Shown one piece after another: positions 18,718-27,863 of a DNA stretch of 64,000 nucleotides. The DNA lies in assembly GCA_030426265.1 (NCBI GenBank), contig JAUHYP010000004.1, forward strand, positions 62,001-126,000. Direction: 5' to 3'. Both the position numbers and the translations under genes were made by a program. Numbering within the stretch: position 1 is the stretch's first letter; each line of letters starts with the position of its first letter. The DNA comes from Gammaproteobacteria bacterium (GTDB taxonomy: Bacteria > Pseudomonadota > Gammaproteobacteria > Xanthomonadales > SZUA-36). The notes under the pieces were generated by a model, which searched no databases, was not told the DNA's origin, and saw nothing but the letters and a program-made list of their open reading frames with translations.

Positions 18718-20877
18718 ATGCTCCAGCTTCATCGCGCTGTTCAACTCGGCCTGGTCCTGGCGTGCCTGCTCGCCGTCAGCCCACCCGCGCCCGGGCAGGC
18801 CGACGAATTCCGCACCTGGCGGGAATACGGCGGCGGGCCGAGTCACGCGAAGTATTCCTCCCTGGACCAGGTGAACCGCGACAATGTCCACCGGCTGCAG
18901 TTGGCGTGGACTTACGATGCCGGCGACCTCGACAGCGAGGAGCGTGGTTATCACGCGCGGCGCCGCCTGCAGCACACCCCGCTGGTGCTGGGCGACCGCC
19001 TGTATGGCGTCAGTCCCTCCCTGCGCGTGTTCGCGCTGGACGCGGCCAATGGCGAACTGGTCTGGGAACACGGGCCCGACCTGGCGCCGGGGCAGGAGAG
19101 CGAGGGGGGCGTGTTCATTCGCGGGCTGATGCAATGGCGCGGTGAACGGATTCTCTACACCGCCGGGCACACCCTGCGCGCCCTGGACGCTGAGACCGGC
19201 GAGCCGGTGCGCGGATTCGGTCGAAATGGCAGCGTGGACCTGCGCGAAGGGCTGGGACGCCCCCCCGAAAGCCTGCGCATCTCGGCGACCAGTCCCGGCG
19301 TGGTGTTCGAGGACCTCGTGATTCTCGGATCCAGCGTGCCGGAGTCCCTGCCTTCCACGCCGGGCGACGTCCGCGCCTGGAATGTTCACACGGGTGAGCT
19401 GGCCTGGAGTTTCCATACCATCCCGCATCCGGGTGAATACGGTCATGACAGCTGGCCCAGGGAGGCGTGGCGCTACGCCGGCGGCGCCAACAGCTGGAGC
19501 GGCATCAGCCTGGACCGCGAACGTGGCATGGTCTTTTTTGCCACCGGTTCGGCCTCGGATGACTTCTACGGCGCCAACCGCCATGGCGACAACCTGTTCG
19601 CCAACAGCGTCGTGGCCCTGGACGCGCGGACCGGTGAACGCCGGTGGCACTTCCAGGTGGTGCGCCACGACGCCTGGGATCGTGACCTGCCGGCCCCGCC
19701 CGTGCTCGTGACGGTCACCCGCGACGGCCGGGCGGTGGACGCCGTCGCCCAGATCACGAAGTCGGGGCACGTGTACCTGCTCGATCGCGAGTCCGGTGAA
19801 TCCCTGTTTCCGTTGCGCGAGGTCGCGACTGCGCCGTCGCAGCTGCCGGGCGAGCAGCTGTCTTCGACGCAGGTCCTGCCGGAGTTGCCGGCGCCCTTCA
19901 CGCGCCAGGCCTGGGATGCGTCCACCGTCACGGATCGCACGCCCGAGGCGGCGGCTTCGGTGCTCGAGCAGCTCGAGTCCCTGAGCACGGGTGGCCAGTT
20001 CATCCCGCCGTCCACGCGTGGCCAGGTGTTGTTCCCCGGCTTCGACGGTGGCGGCGAGTGGGGTGGGCCGGCCTTCGACCCGGAAACCCGCCTGTTGTAC
20101 GTGAACGCCAACGAGGTCGCCTCCCTGCTGACGATGGTCGAGAAGCAGCCACTGCCCGCGGGCGCGAAGGCCTCGGATGTCTACGGCCTGCTCTGCGCCG
20201 GGTGCCACGGCGCCGACCGGGCCGGCAGCGGCGAATTCCCGCCGCTTCATGACCTCGCAGGACGCCACGACTACCATTCCATGGTCGCGATCGTGCGTGA
20301 TGGACGGGGGCGCATGCCGGGATTCGGCGCATGGCTGGACTGGCAGGGGCAGGGCGCCCTGGCCAACTGGCTGCTGTGGGACAAGGACGAGTCCGTGAAC
20401 AATGCCTTCGGCGATGATTCGCCCCTGTTCATGCGCTACCGGATCGACGGCTACCCCCCGTTTGTGGACCACGAGGGCTATCCAGCCAATTCACCCCCCT
20501 GGGGCACGCTCAGCGCCATCGATCTCGACAGTGGCGAGACCGCCTGGCAGGTCCCGCTGGGGGAGTATCCCGAACTGGTGGCGAATGGGCAGGCGGGCAC
20601 CGGTTCCCAGAATTATGGAGGCCCCGTGGTCACGGCCGGTGGTCTGGTATTTATCGCGGCCACGCTGCACGATCGCCGCATTCGCGCCTTCGACAAGGCC
20701 AGCGGCGAGGTGTTGTGGCAGTACGAACTCCCGGCGGCCGGCGTGGCGACGCCGGCCATCTATGAATCCGGGGGGCGCCAGTTCATCGTCATCACCGCCG
20801 GCGGGCACAAGTTCGGCGGTCCGCAGACCGGGAAATACCTGGCGTTCGCGTTGCCGGAATCGGCGCCGGCGCCCTAG
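18718..20877 (+). CDS. PQQ-binding-like quinoprotein dehydrogenase with embedded cytochrome c (CxxCH) segment
   Basis: FRTWREYGGGPSHAKYSSLDQVNRDNVHRLQLAWTY and repeated blades; VYGLLCAGCHGADRAG is a heme c motif; signal peptide after ATG 18718. Confidence 0.88.
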   Translation: MLQLHRAVQLGLVLACLLAVSPPAPGQADEFRTWREYGGGPSHAKYSSLDQVNRDNVHRLQLAWTYDAGDLDSEERGYHARRRLQHTPLVLGDRLYGVSPSLRVFALDAANGELVWEHGPDLAPGQESEGGVFIRGLMQWRGERILYTAGHTLRALDAETGEPVRGFGRNGSVDLREGLGRPPESLRISATSPGVVFEDLVILGSSVPESLPSTPGDVRAWNVHTGELAWSFHTIPHPGEYGHDSWPREAWRYAGGANSWSGISLDRERGMVFFATGSASDDFYGANRHGDNLFANSVVALDARTGERRWHFQVVRHDAWDRDLPAPPVLVTVTRDGRAVDAVAQITKSGHVYLLDRESGESLFPLREVATAPSQLPGEQLSSTQVLPELPAPFTRQAWDASTVTDRTPEAAASVLEQLESLSTGGQFIPPSTRGQVLFPGFDGGGEWGGPAFDPETRLLYVNANEVASLLTMVEKQPLPAGAKASDVYGLLCAGCHGADRAGSGEFPPLHDLAGRHDYHSMVAIVRDGRGRMPGFGAWLDWQGQGALANWLLWDKDESVNNAFGDDSPLFMRYRIDGYPPFVDHEGYPANSPPWGTLSAIDLDSGETAWQVPLGEYPELVANGQAGTGSQNYGGPVVTAGGLVFIAATLHDRRIRAFDKASGEVLWQYELPAAGVATPAIYESGGRQFIVITAGGHKFGGPQTGKYLAFALPESAPAP

Positions 20878-20907
20878 CGCTCCTTCCCGGGCGTCCGACC
20901 CGGCCGG

Positions 20908-21303
20908 TCAGTTGGGCCTCAGGCTGGCGCTGCGTGCAGCGCCGGCGCAGAGCAGCGCGGTCAGTCCAAGCGGAATCCAGGGAAACCAGGTGAACGGTGA
21001 ACCCGTTTGCTGGGCGCTCACGGTCAGGAAGGTGATCGCCGTCGTGCCGAACACCAGGGTGGACAGGATGCCGGCCAGGATGGCGGCCTGGCGGGGCAGT
21101 TTCGGGGCGACCAGCAGACTGATCGCGAGAAATGCGAACACGGCCGTCAATACGTGCCAGTTGATCAACACGACGCCACGGATCGGGTGATCTCCCAGCG
21201 CTTCGAGCAGGATCGCCAGGTCGCCGGCGCCGCCCCGGATGGCGCGGATCAGGGTGACGGCCGTGGCGCCCAGGCCGGCCAGGATGAACAGGGTGGTTTT
21301 CAT
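20908..21303 (-). CDS. Small integral membrane protein
   Basis: 131 aa, four predicted hydrophobic helices (MKTTLFILAGLGATAVTLIRAI...). Confidence 0.65.
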   Translation of the reverse strand: MKTTLFILAGLGATAVTLIRAIRGGAGDLAILLEALGDHPIRGVVLINWHVLTAVFAFLAISLLVAPKLPRQAAILAGILSTLVFGTTAITFLTVSAQQTGSPFTWFPWIPLGLTALLCAGAARSASLRPN

Positions 21304-21378
21304 GATACGGACGTTCCTTTGTTCTGATGGTTGTGGAAGTTCGGGTCGGGATCGCTCGGTGCCGGGTGCCGTCCTGGG

Positions 21379-21972
21379 TCAGGGAAGGGTCGGGGCGGAA
21401 CGTGCGACCAGGAAGGTGCGGGCACGCACCCAGTCGCGTTTGACGGAACGCTCGGAGCGGTCGTGCATGCGGCCGATCTCCTCGTGCGTGAGGCCGCCGT
21501 AGAACTTCAGTTCCACCAGGTCGCGCAGTCGGGCGTCCAGACGGCCCAGGTCGTCGAGTGCGGCGTCGATGTCCAGTAGTTCCTGGGCCCGGTCGGGCTG
21601 GGCGGCCAGGGCGGTCACCAGCGTGCAGGGTGTCTGGTCGCCGCCGCGTTTTTCGGCCAGGGCTCGGCGCGCGGCATCGGCCACGATGAACCTCATGGCG
21701 CGTGAGCAGGTGGCGAAGAAGTGCTCCCGGTCCTTCGCGTCGAAGGCGGAACTGTTCGTGAGCTTGAGAAAAAGTTCGTTGACCAGGGCGGTGGCCTGCA
21801 GCGTGCCATCCGGTCGCAGGCCCACCCGTCCGGTGGCCATGCGGTGCAGCACCGGATAGACGGCGTTGTAGAGCTGGTCGAGAGCGCCCTTGTCACCCTT
21901 CCTGGCCGCACCCAGCCATTGGGTGATCGGCTCCGGGGATGGCCCTTCCTTGGCGAAAAGCTCGTCTTCCAT
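21379..21972 (-). CDS. ECF-like RNA polymerase sigma factor (TIGR02999-like)
   Basis: Start MEDELFAKEGPSPEPITQWLGAARKGDKGALDQLYNAVYPVLHRMA; LQATALVNELFLKL and HFFATCSRAMRFIVADAARR; sigma4 LVELKFYGGLTHEEIGRMHDRSERSVKRDWVRARTFL. Confidence 0.85.
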   Translation of the reverse strand: MEDELFAKEGPSPEPITQWLGAARKGDKGALDQLYNAVYPVLHRMATGRVGLRPDGTLQATALVNELFLKLTNSSAFDAKDREHFFATCSRAMRFIVADAARRALAEKRGGDQTPCTLVTALAAQPDRAQELLDIDAALDDLGRLDARLRDLVELKFYGGLTHEEIGRMHDRSERSVKRDWVRARTFLVARSAPTLP

Positions 21973-22065
21973 GGCCTCACTGCGTCGAGTCGTGCCGCAC
22001 GGCACACGCGGTTTCAATTCGGCCCCCCTTGCAGGCATAGTACAGGGGCGATCGGGAGACAGACA

Positions 22066-22146
22066 ATGCAGGATGCAGAAATCGAGCGATGGACCGCCGC
22101 GCAGGCGCTGATCGACGAAGTCCACACCCATCCGGACCCTCGGTGA
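22066..22146 (+). pseudogene. Probable N-terminal stub of a Ser/Thr protein kinase normally partnered with this type of ECF sigma factor
   Basis: GGGAG SD and ATG: MQDAEIERWTAAQALIDEVHTHPDPR*; the RW-x-LxDE-xLxxPxxxR pattern resembles the start of such kinases; stops after 26 aa. Confidence 0.35.
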
Positions 22147-22175
22147 CATTCGATTTTTCGGGGCTTTCCGACGAT

Positions 22176-23150
22176 TCAGAGCACCGAATCCGGGTCGGCC
22201 GTTGATCGCTTCGGTTCCGACGGCGCCAGGCCGGTGATCCGCGCCATCTGGCCCTCGTCGAGCTCGAAGGAGAACAGGTCCAGGTTTTCGGCGATGCGCC
22301 GTTGATTGCTGCTCTTTGGCACCACCACGTGCCCGAGCTGGAGGTGCCAACGCAGGATGGCCTGCCCCGTGCTGACGTTTGCTTCTTTTGCGACGTCCCG
22401 GATCACCGGGTCCTGCAGCAGGCCGAAGCTGCCCGAGGCGAAGGGCGCGTAGGCCTGCACCACGATGCCCTGGTCACGGCAGAAGGCAGTGAGCTCCGGG
22501 TCCTGGCAGTAGGGGTGGAGTTCGACCTGGTTGACCATGGGCACGGTGCGGCCGGCGTCGATCAGATCCGCCAGGTGGTTGCGGGTGAAGTTGCACACGC
22601 CGATGGCCATCGCGTCGCCACGCGCCAGCAGGGCTTCGAAACGCTCCCACACCGCGAGCCGGGCCTCACGTGCCCGGCCGGCGTCGGTGTTGTCGAAGCT
22701 TCCCGGCCAGTGGACCAGCAGCAGGTCGACGGCGCCCACGCCCAGCTTTTCTTTGGAGTGCTCGAAATCGTCCATGACCCGCTGCCCGATGTCGTCCACC
22801 GCGTGCCAGTCCCAGGTCAGCAGGTGCGAGATGGCGATGTGGGGCGGGGAGGGCGGGTGAGCGAGTTTGGTGGTGATGAACAGGTCCTCGCGTGTGACCT
22901 GTCCCGTCGACATCGCACGGCCAAGGATGTCGCCCAGGTGCCGCTCGGTGCCGTAACAAAAGGCCGTGTCGAAGTGCGTGTAGCCCGCTTCCAGCGCCAG
23001 GGTCATGGGACGCCAGGCCTGTTCCGGCAGGAATCCCTGCAGGCCGTCGCCGCCGGTCCAGTTGCCGAAGGCGCAGCCGAATCCGACCATCGGAATCTCG
23101 CGACCATTGGCCAGTTCGAGTGAGGGGCAGCGCCAGCCTTCATGTCTCAT
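22176..23150 (-). CDS. Aldo/keto reductase
   Basis: LELANGREIPMVGFGCAFGNW...HFDTAFCYGTERHLGDIL...LLLVHWPGSFD...GVCNFTRNHL...WHLQLGHVVVPKSSNQRRIAENLDLFSFEL. Confidence 0.93.
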   Translation of the reverse strand: MRHEGWRCPSLELANGREIPMVGFGCAFGNWTGGDGLQGFLPEQAWRPMTLALEAGYTHFDTAFCYGTERHLGDILGRAMSTGQVTREDLFITTKLAHPPSPPHIAISHLLTWDWHAVDDIGQRVMDDFEHSKEKLGVGAVDLLLVHWPGSFDNTDAGRAREARLAVWERFEALLARGDAMAIGVCNFTRNHLADLIDAGRTVPMVNQVELHPYCQDPELTAFCRDQGIVVQAYAPFASGSFGLLQDPVIRDVAKEANVSTGQAILRWHLQLGHVVVPKSSNQRRIAENLDLFSFELDEGQMARITGLAPSEPKRSTADPDSVL

Positions 23151-23319
23151 TGTCTCGGCTCCAGTCTGCTGAGGGGTCGTCGCATCCCTGTCAGGGGTGG
23201 TGACCAGAGTGTAACGCCTCACTTGTTCCCCGGCCGTGACCGGGAGGATACTCGGCGTTGGTGGCGGACGCCGCAAACGGGCGGGTCTGTTGACACGGTT
23301 TGCGGAAGAGGACATCGAC

Positions 23320-23691
23320 ATGGGGTGGGTGCTGCTGGTGCTTGGTCTGATGGCTCTGATATTCGTCGGGATGGTCGGAACCTGGGTAGTTCGTGGCTTT
23401 CAGATGAAGTCATTGGCCAACGAGGGCGTGGTGGTTTCGGGCGAGATCGTCGACAAGCGCCGCAGCGGCGCCGGCGCCAACAGCCGTTCGGCGCCCTATC
23501 TGAAGTATGCCTACGTGGGTCCCGATGGGCAGCGCCATGAATTGCGCGCCGCCGTCGCCGAATCGGTGTACGCCGAGCACGAGATCGGAGACGCCTTCGA
23601 CGTGGTCTACCTGCCCGACAAACCGAGCGTCGCGGGCCCAAAGTACCTCGTCGACCTTTCGCGGGAGGCCCTGAAGCTGCCGCCGCTATAA
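23320..23691 (+). CDS. DUF3592-like membrane protein
   Basis: One N-terminal TM; VVVSGEIVDKRRSGAG...YAYVGPDGQRHELRAAV...GDAFDVVYLPDKPSVAGP pattern of DUF3592. Confidence 0.7.
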   Translation: MGWVLLVLGLMALIFVGMVGTWVVRGFQMKSLANEGVVVSGEIVDKRRSGAGANSRSAPYLKYAYVGPDGQRHELRAAVAESVYAEHEIGDAFDVVYLPDKPSVAGPKYLVDLSREALKLPPL

Positions 23692-23729
23692 AATGGCGGT
23701 CTCGACTCACCGACTTTCCGTTAAGCATC

Positions 23730-24578
23730 ATGCTCATGATCGCAAGAAGTCTCCTGTACGCGCCGGCGAACCGCCCGGACCTGTTTGGCAAGTTTCCCCG
23801 GCTCGACGCGGACCTGTTCGTGCTCGACCTGGAGGACGGCACGCCGCCGGCGGAACGTCCGCGGGCCCGTGAGGATCTGCCTGGCAGTGTCGTGGCGGCA
23901 CGGGGCGATCATGCAGGCCGACTGTTCGTGCGGGTCAACCCGGCGGACTCGGCCGATTTCGACGAGGACGTCCGGGCGGCGAAGGCCGCCACGCCGGACG
24001 GCCTGGTCGTGGCCAAGGTGGAGCAGGCCGATGACATCGCCCGCCTGCAGACGGACCTGCCGGTGATCGCGGGCATCGAATCCATCAAAGGCGTCGTGAA
24101 CGCCATGGAGATCGCCGCTGCCGAGGGCGTGGCTGCCGTGTATTTCGGCGCCGAGGATTTCGCGACCGAGATGGGCGCGCGCCGGACGGCCGAAGGCTTC
24201 GAGGTGCTGTACGCCCGGTCCCGCGTCGTGCTCGCGGCCAAGGCCGCGCGGGTGCTGGCGCTCGACCAGGTGGTGCTCGATTTCCGGGACGATGCGCGTT
24301 TTCTGCAGGATGCCGGCACGGGCAGGGGCCTGGGCTATGACGGAAAGATGTGCATCCATCCCCGACAGGTGGACCTGTCGAACACGGCCTTCGCGCCCAC
24401 CGATGCCGAGATCGACTACGCGCGTCGTCTGCTGGCGGCCTACGAGGCCGCGGAAGCGCGGGGACAGGCCACCATCGATTTCGAGGGCCGCATGGTGGAC
24501 GGTCCCTTGGTCAAGGCCTCGCAGGCGGTGTTGCGCGCCGCCGAGATGTCCGGGGGTGATTCGCGCCATGCGGACTGA
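23730..24578 (+). CDS. CitE-like CoA ester lyase (HpcH/HpaI aldolase superfamily)
   Basis: RSLLYAPANRPDLFGKFPRLDADLFVLDLEDGTPPAER...LFVRVNP...IAGIESIKGVVNAMEIA...YFGAEDFATEMG...GYDGKMCIHPRQV. Confidence 0.9.
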   Translation: MLMIARSLLYAPANRPDLFGKFPRLDADLFVLDLEDGTPPAERPRAREDLPGSVVAARGDHAGRLFVRVNPADSADFDEDVRAAKAATPDGLVVAKVEQADDIARLQTDLPVIAGIESIKGVVNAMEIAAAEGVAAVYFGAEDFATEMGARRTAEGFEVLYARSRVVLAAKAARVLALDQVVLDFRDDARFLQDAGTGRGLGYDGKMCIHPRQVDLSNTAFAPTDAEIDYARRLLAAYEAAEARGQATIDFEGRMVDGPLVKASQAVLRAAEMSGGDSRHAD

Positions 24579-24599
24579 TCCTGGCGTGGGCGGGCGCCT

Positions 24600-25874
24600 G
24601 TGACCCGTCGGGTCGACGCCGCGTCACTCGACCTGGCCGGCATCGTCCGGCCGGGCGACCAGGTCGTCTGGGGCCAGGCGACGGGAGAGCCCCAGACCCT
24701 GACCGAGGCCCTGGTGCGCCAGCGGCAGGACCTGGAACGGGTGCACGTGTTCATCGCCACGTGCTTTTCCGACACCTTGCGGCCGGAGCATGCCGACCAC
24801 CTGGACATCCGGGCCTTCGGGGCCATCGGTTCGCCGGCGCGGCTGGCGAAGGCGGGCGTGCTGGACATCGTTCCCTGTCACGTCGGACAGGTCGGGCGCT
24901 ACATCGAGGATGGGCAGATCGGCTGCGACGTGGCCTTCGTCCAGGTGAGCCCACCAGGACCGGATGGCCGATTCAGTTTCGGGCTGATCCATGACTACAC
25001 GCCGGCCGCGGTGCGCAAGGCGCGGACGGTGGTCGCCGAGGTCAACGACCAGGTGCCGTGGACCCGGGGCGCCTGTTCACTGGCCGAGGACGACATCGAT
25101 GTCCTGGTGCCCACCTCACGACCGCCACTGGAGGTCGCGGGCGCCAGCGTCGGCGACCTCGAGCGCGCCGTGGCCGGTTTCGCCGGCGACTACATCGGGG
25201 ACGGCGCGGTGCTCCAGGTGGGCATCGGCAGCATTCCCGACGCAATCATGCAGTCGATCGGGGACCGCAAGGATCTGGGTTTTCACTCCGGCATGGCCGG
25301 TGACGCCTTCGTCGACCTGGTGGCTTCCGGCAGCCTGACCAATGCCCGCAAGCCGATCGACCCGGGCGTTTCCGTGAGCGGCGCCCTGATCGGCAGCCGC
25401 AAGCTCTATGACTTCGCCCACGAAAACCCCGCGTTGCTGATGCAGGAATCCAGCTATACCCATGGTGAAACGACGCTGGCGGCCCTGGACCGGCTGGTGT
25501 CGATCAACTCGGCCGTGGAGGTGGACCTGACCGGCCAGGTCAACGCCGAAGTCGCCGGTCCCAATTACATCGGCGCCACGGGCGGCCAGGTGGACTTCGT
25601 GCGCGCGGGCCATCGCTCGAAGGGCGGTCACTCGTTGATCGCCTTCGCTTCGACGGCTCGCAATGGCAGCATCAGCCGCATCAAGCTCGCGTTGGACGGA
25701 CCGGTCACCACGGCGCGCAGCGACGTGGACGTGATCGTCACCGAGTACGGCGCGGCCGAACTGCGAGGACAGCCGCTGCGCGAACGCGCGCGTCGCCTGA
25801 TCGCCATCGCGCACCCGGATTTCCGGGAGGGCCTCGAGCGGGAAGCCCACGAGCTGTTCCGCAGAGGCTATTGA
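24600..25874 (+). CDS. Acetyl-CoA hydrolase/transferase family CoA-transferase
   Basis: GAVLQVGIGSIPDAIMQSIGDRKDLGFHSGMAGDAFVDLV...VITVxEYGAAELRGQPLRERARRLIAIAHPDFREGLEREA; 424 aa. Confidence 0.9.
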   Translation: MTRRVDAASLDLAGIVRPGDQVVWGQATGEPQTLTEALVRQRQDLERVHVFIATCFSDTLRPEHADHLDIRAFGAIGSPARLAKAGVLDIVPCHVGQVGRYIEDGQIGCDVAFVQVSPPGPDGRFSFGLIHDYTPAAVRKARTVVAEVNDQVPWTRGACSLAEDDIDVLVPTSRPPLEVAGASVGDLERAVAGFAGDYIGDGAVLQVGIGSIPDAIMQSIGDRKDLGFHSGMAGDAFVDLVASGSLTNARKPIDPGVSVSGALIGSRKLYDFAHENPALLMQESSYTHGETTLAALDRLVSINSAVEVDLTGQVNAEVAGPNYIGATGGQVDFVRAGHRSKGGHSLIAFASTARNGSISRIKLALDGPVTTARSDVDVIVTEYGAAELRGQPLRERARRLIAIAHPDFREGLEREAHELFRRGY

Positions 25875-25915
25875 GCGCTTACCCTGACCCCCGGCAATTG
25901 ATAGGAGACCTCGCA

Positions 25916-26680
25916 GTGACGGAAGCCGTGCTCTTTGAACAGCGTGACGGAATCGCCATCGTCACCATCAACCGGCCCGAGAAGCGCAACGCCATCAATA
26001 CGGCGGTTCGTGAAGGCCTGTTCGCGGCCTTCGAGCGGATCGGCAAGGATCCGTCGGCCCGCGTGGCCATCCTGACCGGCAGCGGTGACAAGGCGTTCTG
26101 CGCCGGCGCGGACCTCAAGGAAATGTCGGAGCTGGGGCTGACGACCATTCCGCAGGGCTTTTTCCCGGTCCTGGGCGACAACGTGAAGCTGTCCGTGCCC
26201 GTCATCGCGGCCGTCAATGGCGACGCCTTCGCCGGCGGCTGGATGTTCGCCCAGATGTGCGATCTCTGTGTGGCGGACGAGACCGCGCGTTTCGGTATCA
26301 CCGAGGCGAAAGTGGGCCGGGGCTTCCCGTGGGCCGCGCCCCTGATCCACATGATTCCGCAACGCATCATGGCGGAGATCCTGATGACCGGCCGGCCCAT
26401 CACGGCGCAGCGCGCCTACGAGATCGGCTTCGTCAACCGGCTCACCGGGGCCGGCGGCGCCCTGGACGGCGCCCTGGAACTGGCCCGTGAGATTGCCGGC
26501 AACGCGCCGTTGACGGTGGCCGCGGCCAAGGAACTGATTGCCGTCGCCACGGACATGGGTCGATCCGCGGCGCTGTCGGCGGCCACCGAAGTGTTCGAAC
26601 CCGTGTACCTCAGTGAAGACGCCCAGGAGGGGCCGCGCGCCTTCACCGAAAAGCGAAGGCCGGAGTGGAAGAACCGGTAA
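25916..26680 (+). CDS. Enoyl-CoA hydratase/isomerase (crotonase family)
   Basis: IAIVTINRPEKRNAINTAVREGLFAAFERI...AILTGSGDKAFCAGADLKEM; GTG start at 25916 with upstream GGAG. Confidence 0.93.
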   Translation: MTEAVLFEQRDGIAIVTINRPEKRNAINTAVREGLFAAFERIGKDPSARVAILTGSGDKAFCAGADLKEMSELGLTTIPQGFFPVLGDNVKLSVPVIAAVNGDAFAGGWMFAQMCDLCVADETARFGITEAKVGRGFPWAAPLIHMIPQRIMAEILMTGRPITAQRAYEIGFVNRLTGAGGALDGALELAREIAGNAPLTVAAAKELIAVATDMGRSAALSAATEVFEPVYLSEDAQEGPRAFTEKRRPEWKNR

Positions 26681-26716
26681 ACGCCTAATTTCCACGCTAG
26701 TCGCTACAATGGTTCA

Positions 26717-27820
26717 ATGTTTCGAGCGAAACAGCGGCGCACCGCCCTCGCGGTGGCCGCCGGGTTCGCCGCGATCGTCCTGGCCCCGACGACCTGCTCG
26801 GGGGACGGGTTAGCGGGGGGAATCTGGGGGAACTATGCCTACCCGTTCAGTGCGGAGGATCCGGGCTGGGGAGAGGTGGGTGATGGCGCGCTGGTCATCT
26901 ACTGGGACCGGGTCTGGGATACCGGATCCGCGGCCTGGACCACTTCGGCCGAGGCACGTTTCGGGCCCGGCGGATTCACCGACCCCAAGAACAATTTCAC
27001 CGGCGCCTATGCCACGGTGCACAAGGCCTGGGTGGCCTGGTCGCCGGACGATCGGTTCCGTCTGACCCTCGGCAAGAGCCAGGTTCCCTTCGGCTGGAAG
27101 ACCTACAACTTCTGGCCCGGGGATCTCCACCTCGCGGCGTACGGCGACCAGATGGACCTGGGGCTGAAACTCTCCGGTGAAGCTGGGTCCCTGGGTTACG
27201 ACCTGGCCTGGTTCATCGCCGACGACTTCGGCTCGCGCAGTACCGACACCGTCGATGACAACGCCCACTGGGGCAGCTCCCGCACCTACCGGAAGGTCGA
27301 TACCGCGGTCGCCCAGTTCCGCTGGCGCCCGACCGAGGCGCTCAGTTTCGGACTCGCGCACCAGGCTGGAAAGCTCGAAGACCTCACTGGCGCATCGCCA
27401 CGACCGACCGACGGCGACCATCACGCCAGCGTCGCTTTTCTCGAGTACGAGGCGGACCTTTGGTTCGCCCGCCTTTCCCTGATCGACGCCGATCGACAGC
27501 TGCCCGCCGTGACAGGTGGCCTGGGGCCGGCACCGCGATCTGCCGGCAGCCGCCGCGCGGCCTTCGAGATCGGCAGAACCATCGGCCGCTGGACCCTGTA
27601 CCTGGACGCGACCGCGGCGCGGCCGGAGCGCGTTGATACGCCCGGGGATGACGCCACCGGGAAAACCGTCACGGCCTGGGCGCCCGGTGCGCGCTTCGAC
27701 TACGGCCCGGGCTGGCTGTACATCGAGGCCTTGTTCCAGGACGGCGACTTCGACCGGGACGGGCGTATCGTCGAAGGTGATTTCGAGGCGCTGTACATTT
27801 CCGCGGACATCTATTTCTGA
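26717..27820 (+). CDS. Outer-membrane porin-like beta-barrel protein
   Basis: Signal peptide; alternating aromatic/polar strands (WSPDDRFRLTLGKSQVPFGWKTYNFW...) ending in aromatic residue F (ALYISADIYF). Confidence 0.75.
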   Translation: MFRAKQRRTALAVAAGFAAIVLAPTTCSGDGLAGGIWGNYAYPFSAEDPGWGEVGDGALVIYWDRVWDTGSAAWTTSAEARFGPGGFTDPKNNFTGAYATVHKAWVAWSPDDRFRLTLGKSQVPFGWKTYNFWPGDLHLAAYGDQMDLGLKLSGEAGSLGYDLAWFIADDFGSRSTDTVDDNAHWGSSRTYRKVDTAVAQFRWRPTEALSFGLAHQAGKLEDLTGASPRPTDGDHHASVAFLEYEADLWFARLSLIDADRQLPAVTGGLGPAPRSAGSRRAAFEIGRTIGRWTLYLDATAARPERVDTPGDDATGKTVTAWAPGARFDYGPGWLYIEALFQDGDFDRDGRIVEGDFEALYISADIYF

Positions 27821-27863
27821 CATTGACGACAAAGCCGGCGGTCCCGACCGCCAGGGAGGCGCC

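Noticed and set aside
18487-20472. 661-aa minus-strand ORF opposite the quinoprotein
   Set aside because: Shadow ORF; plus strand carries the quinoprotein motifs and CxxCH.
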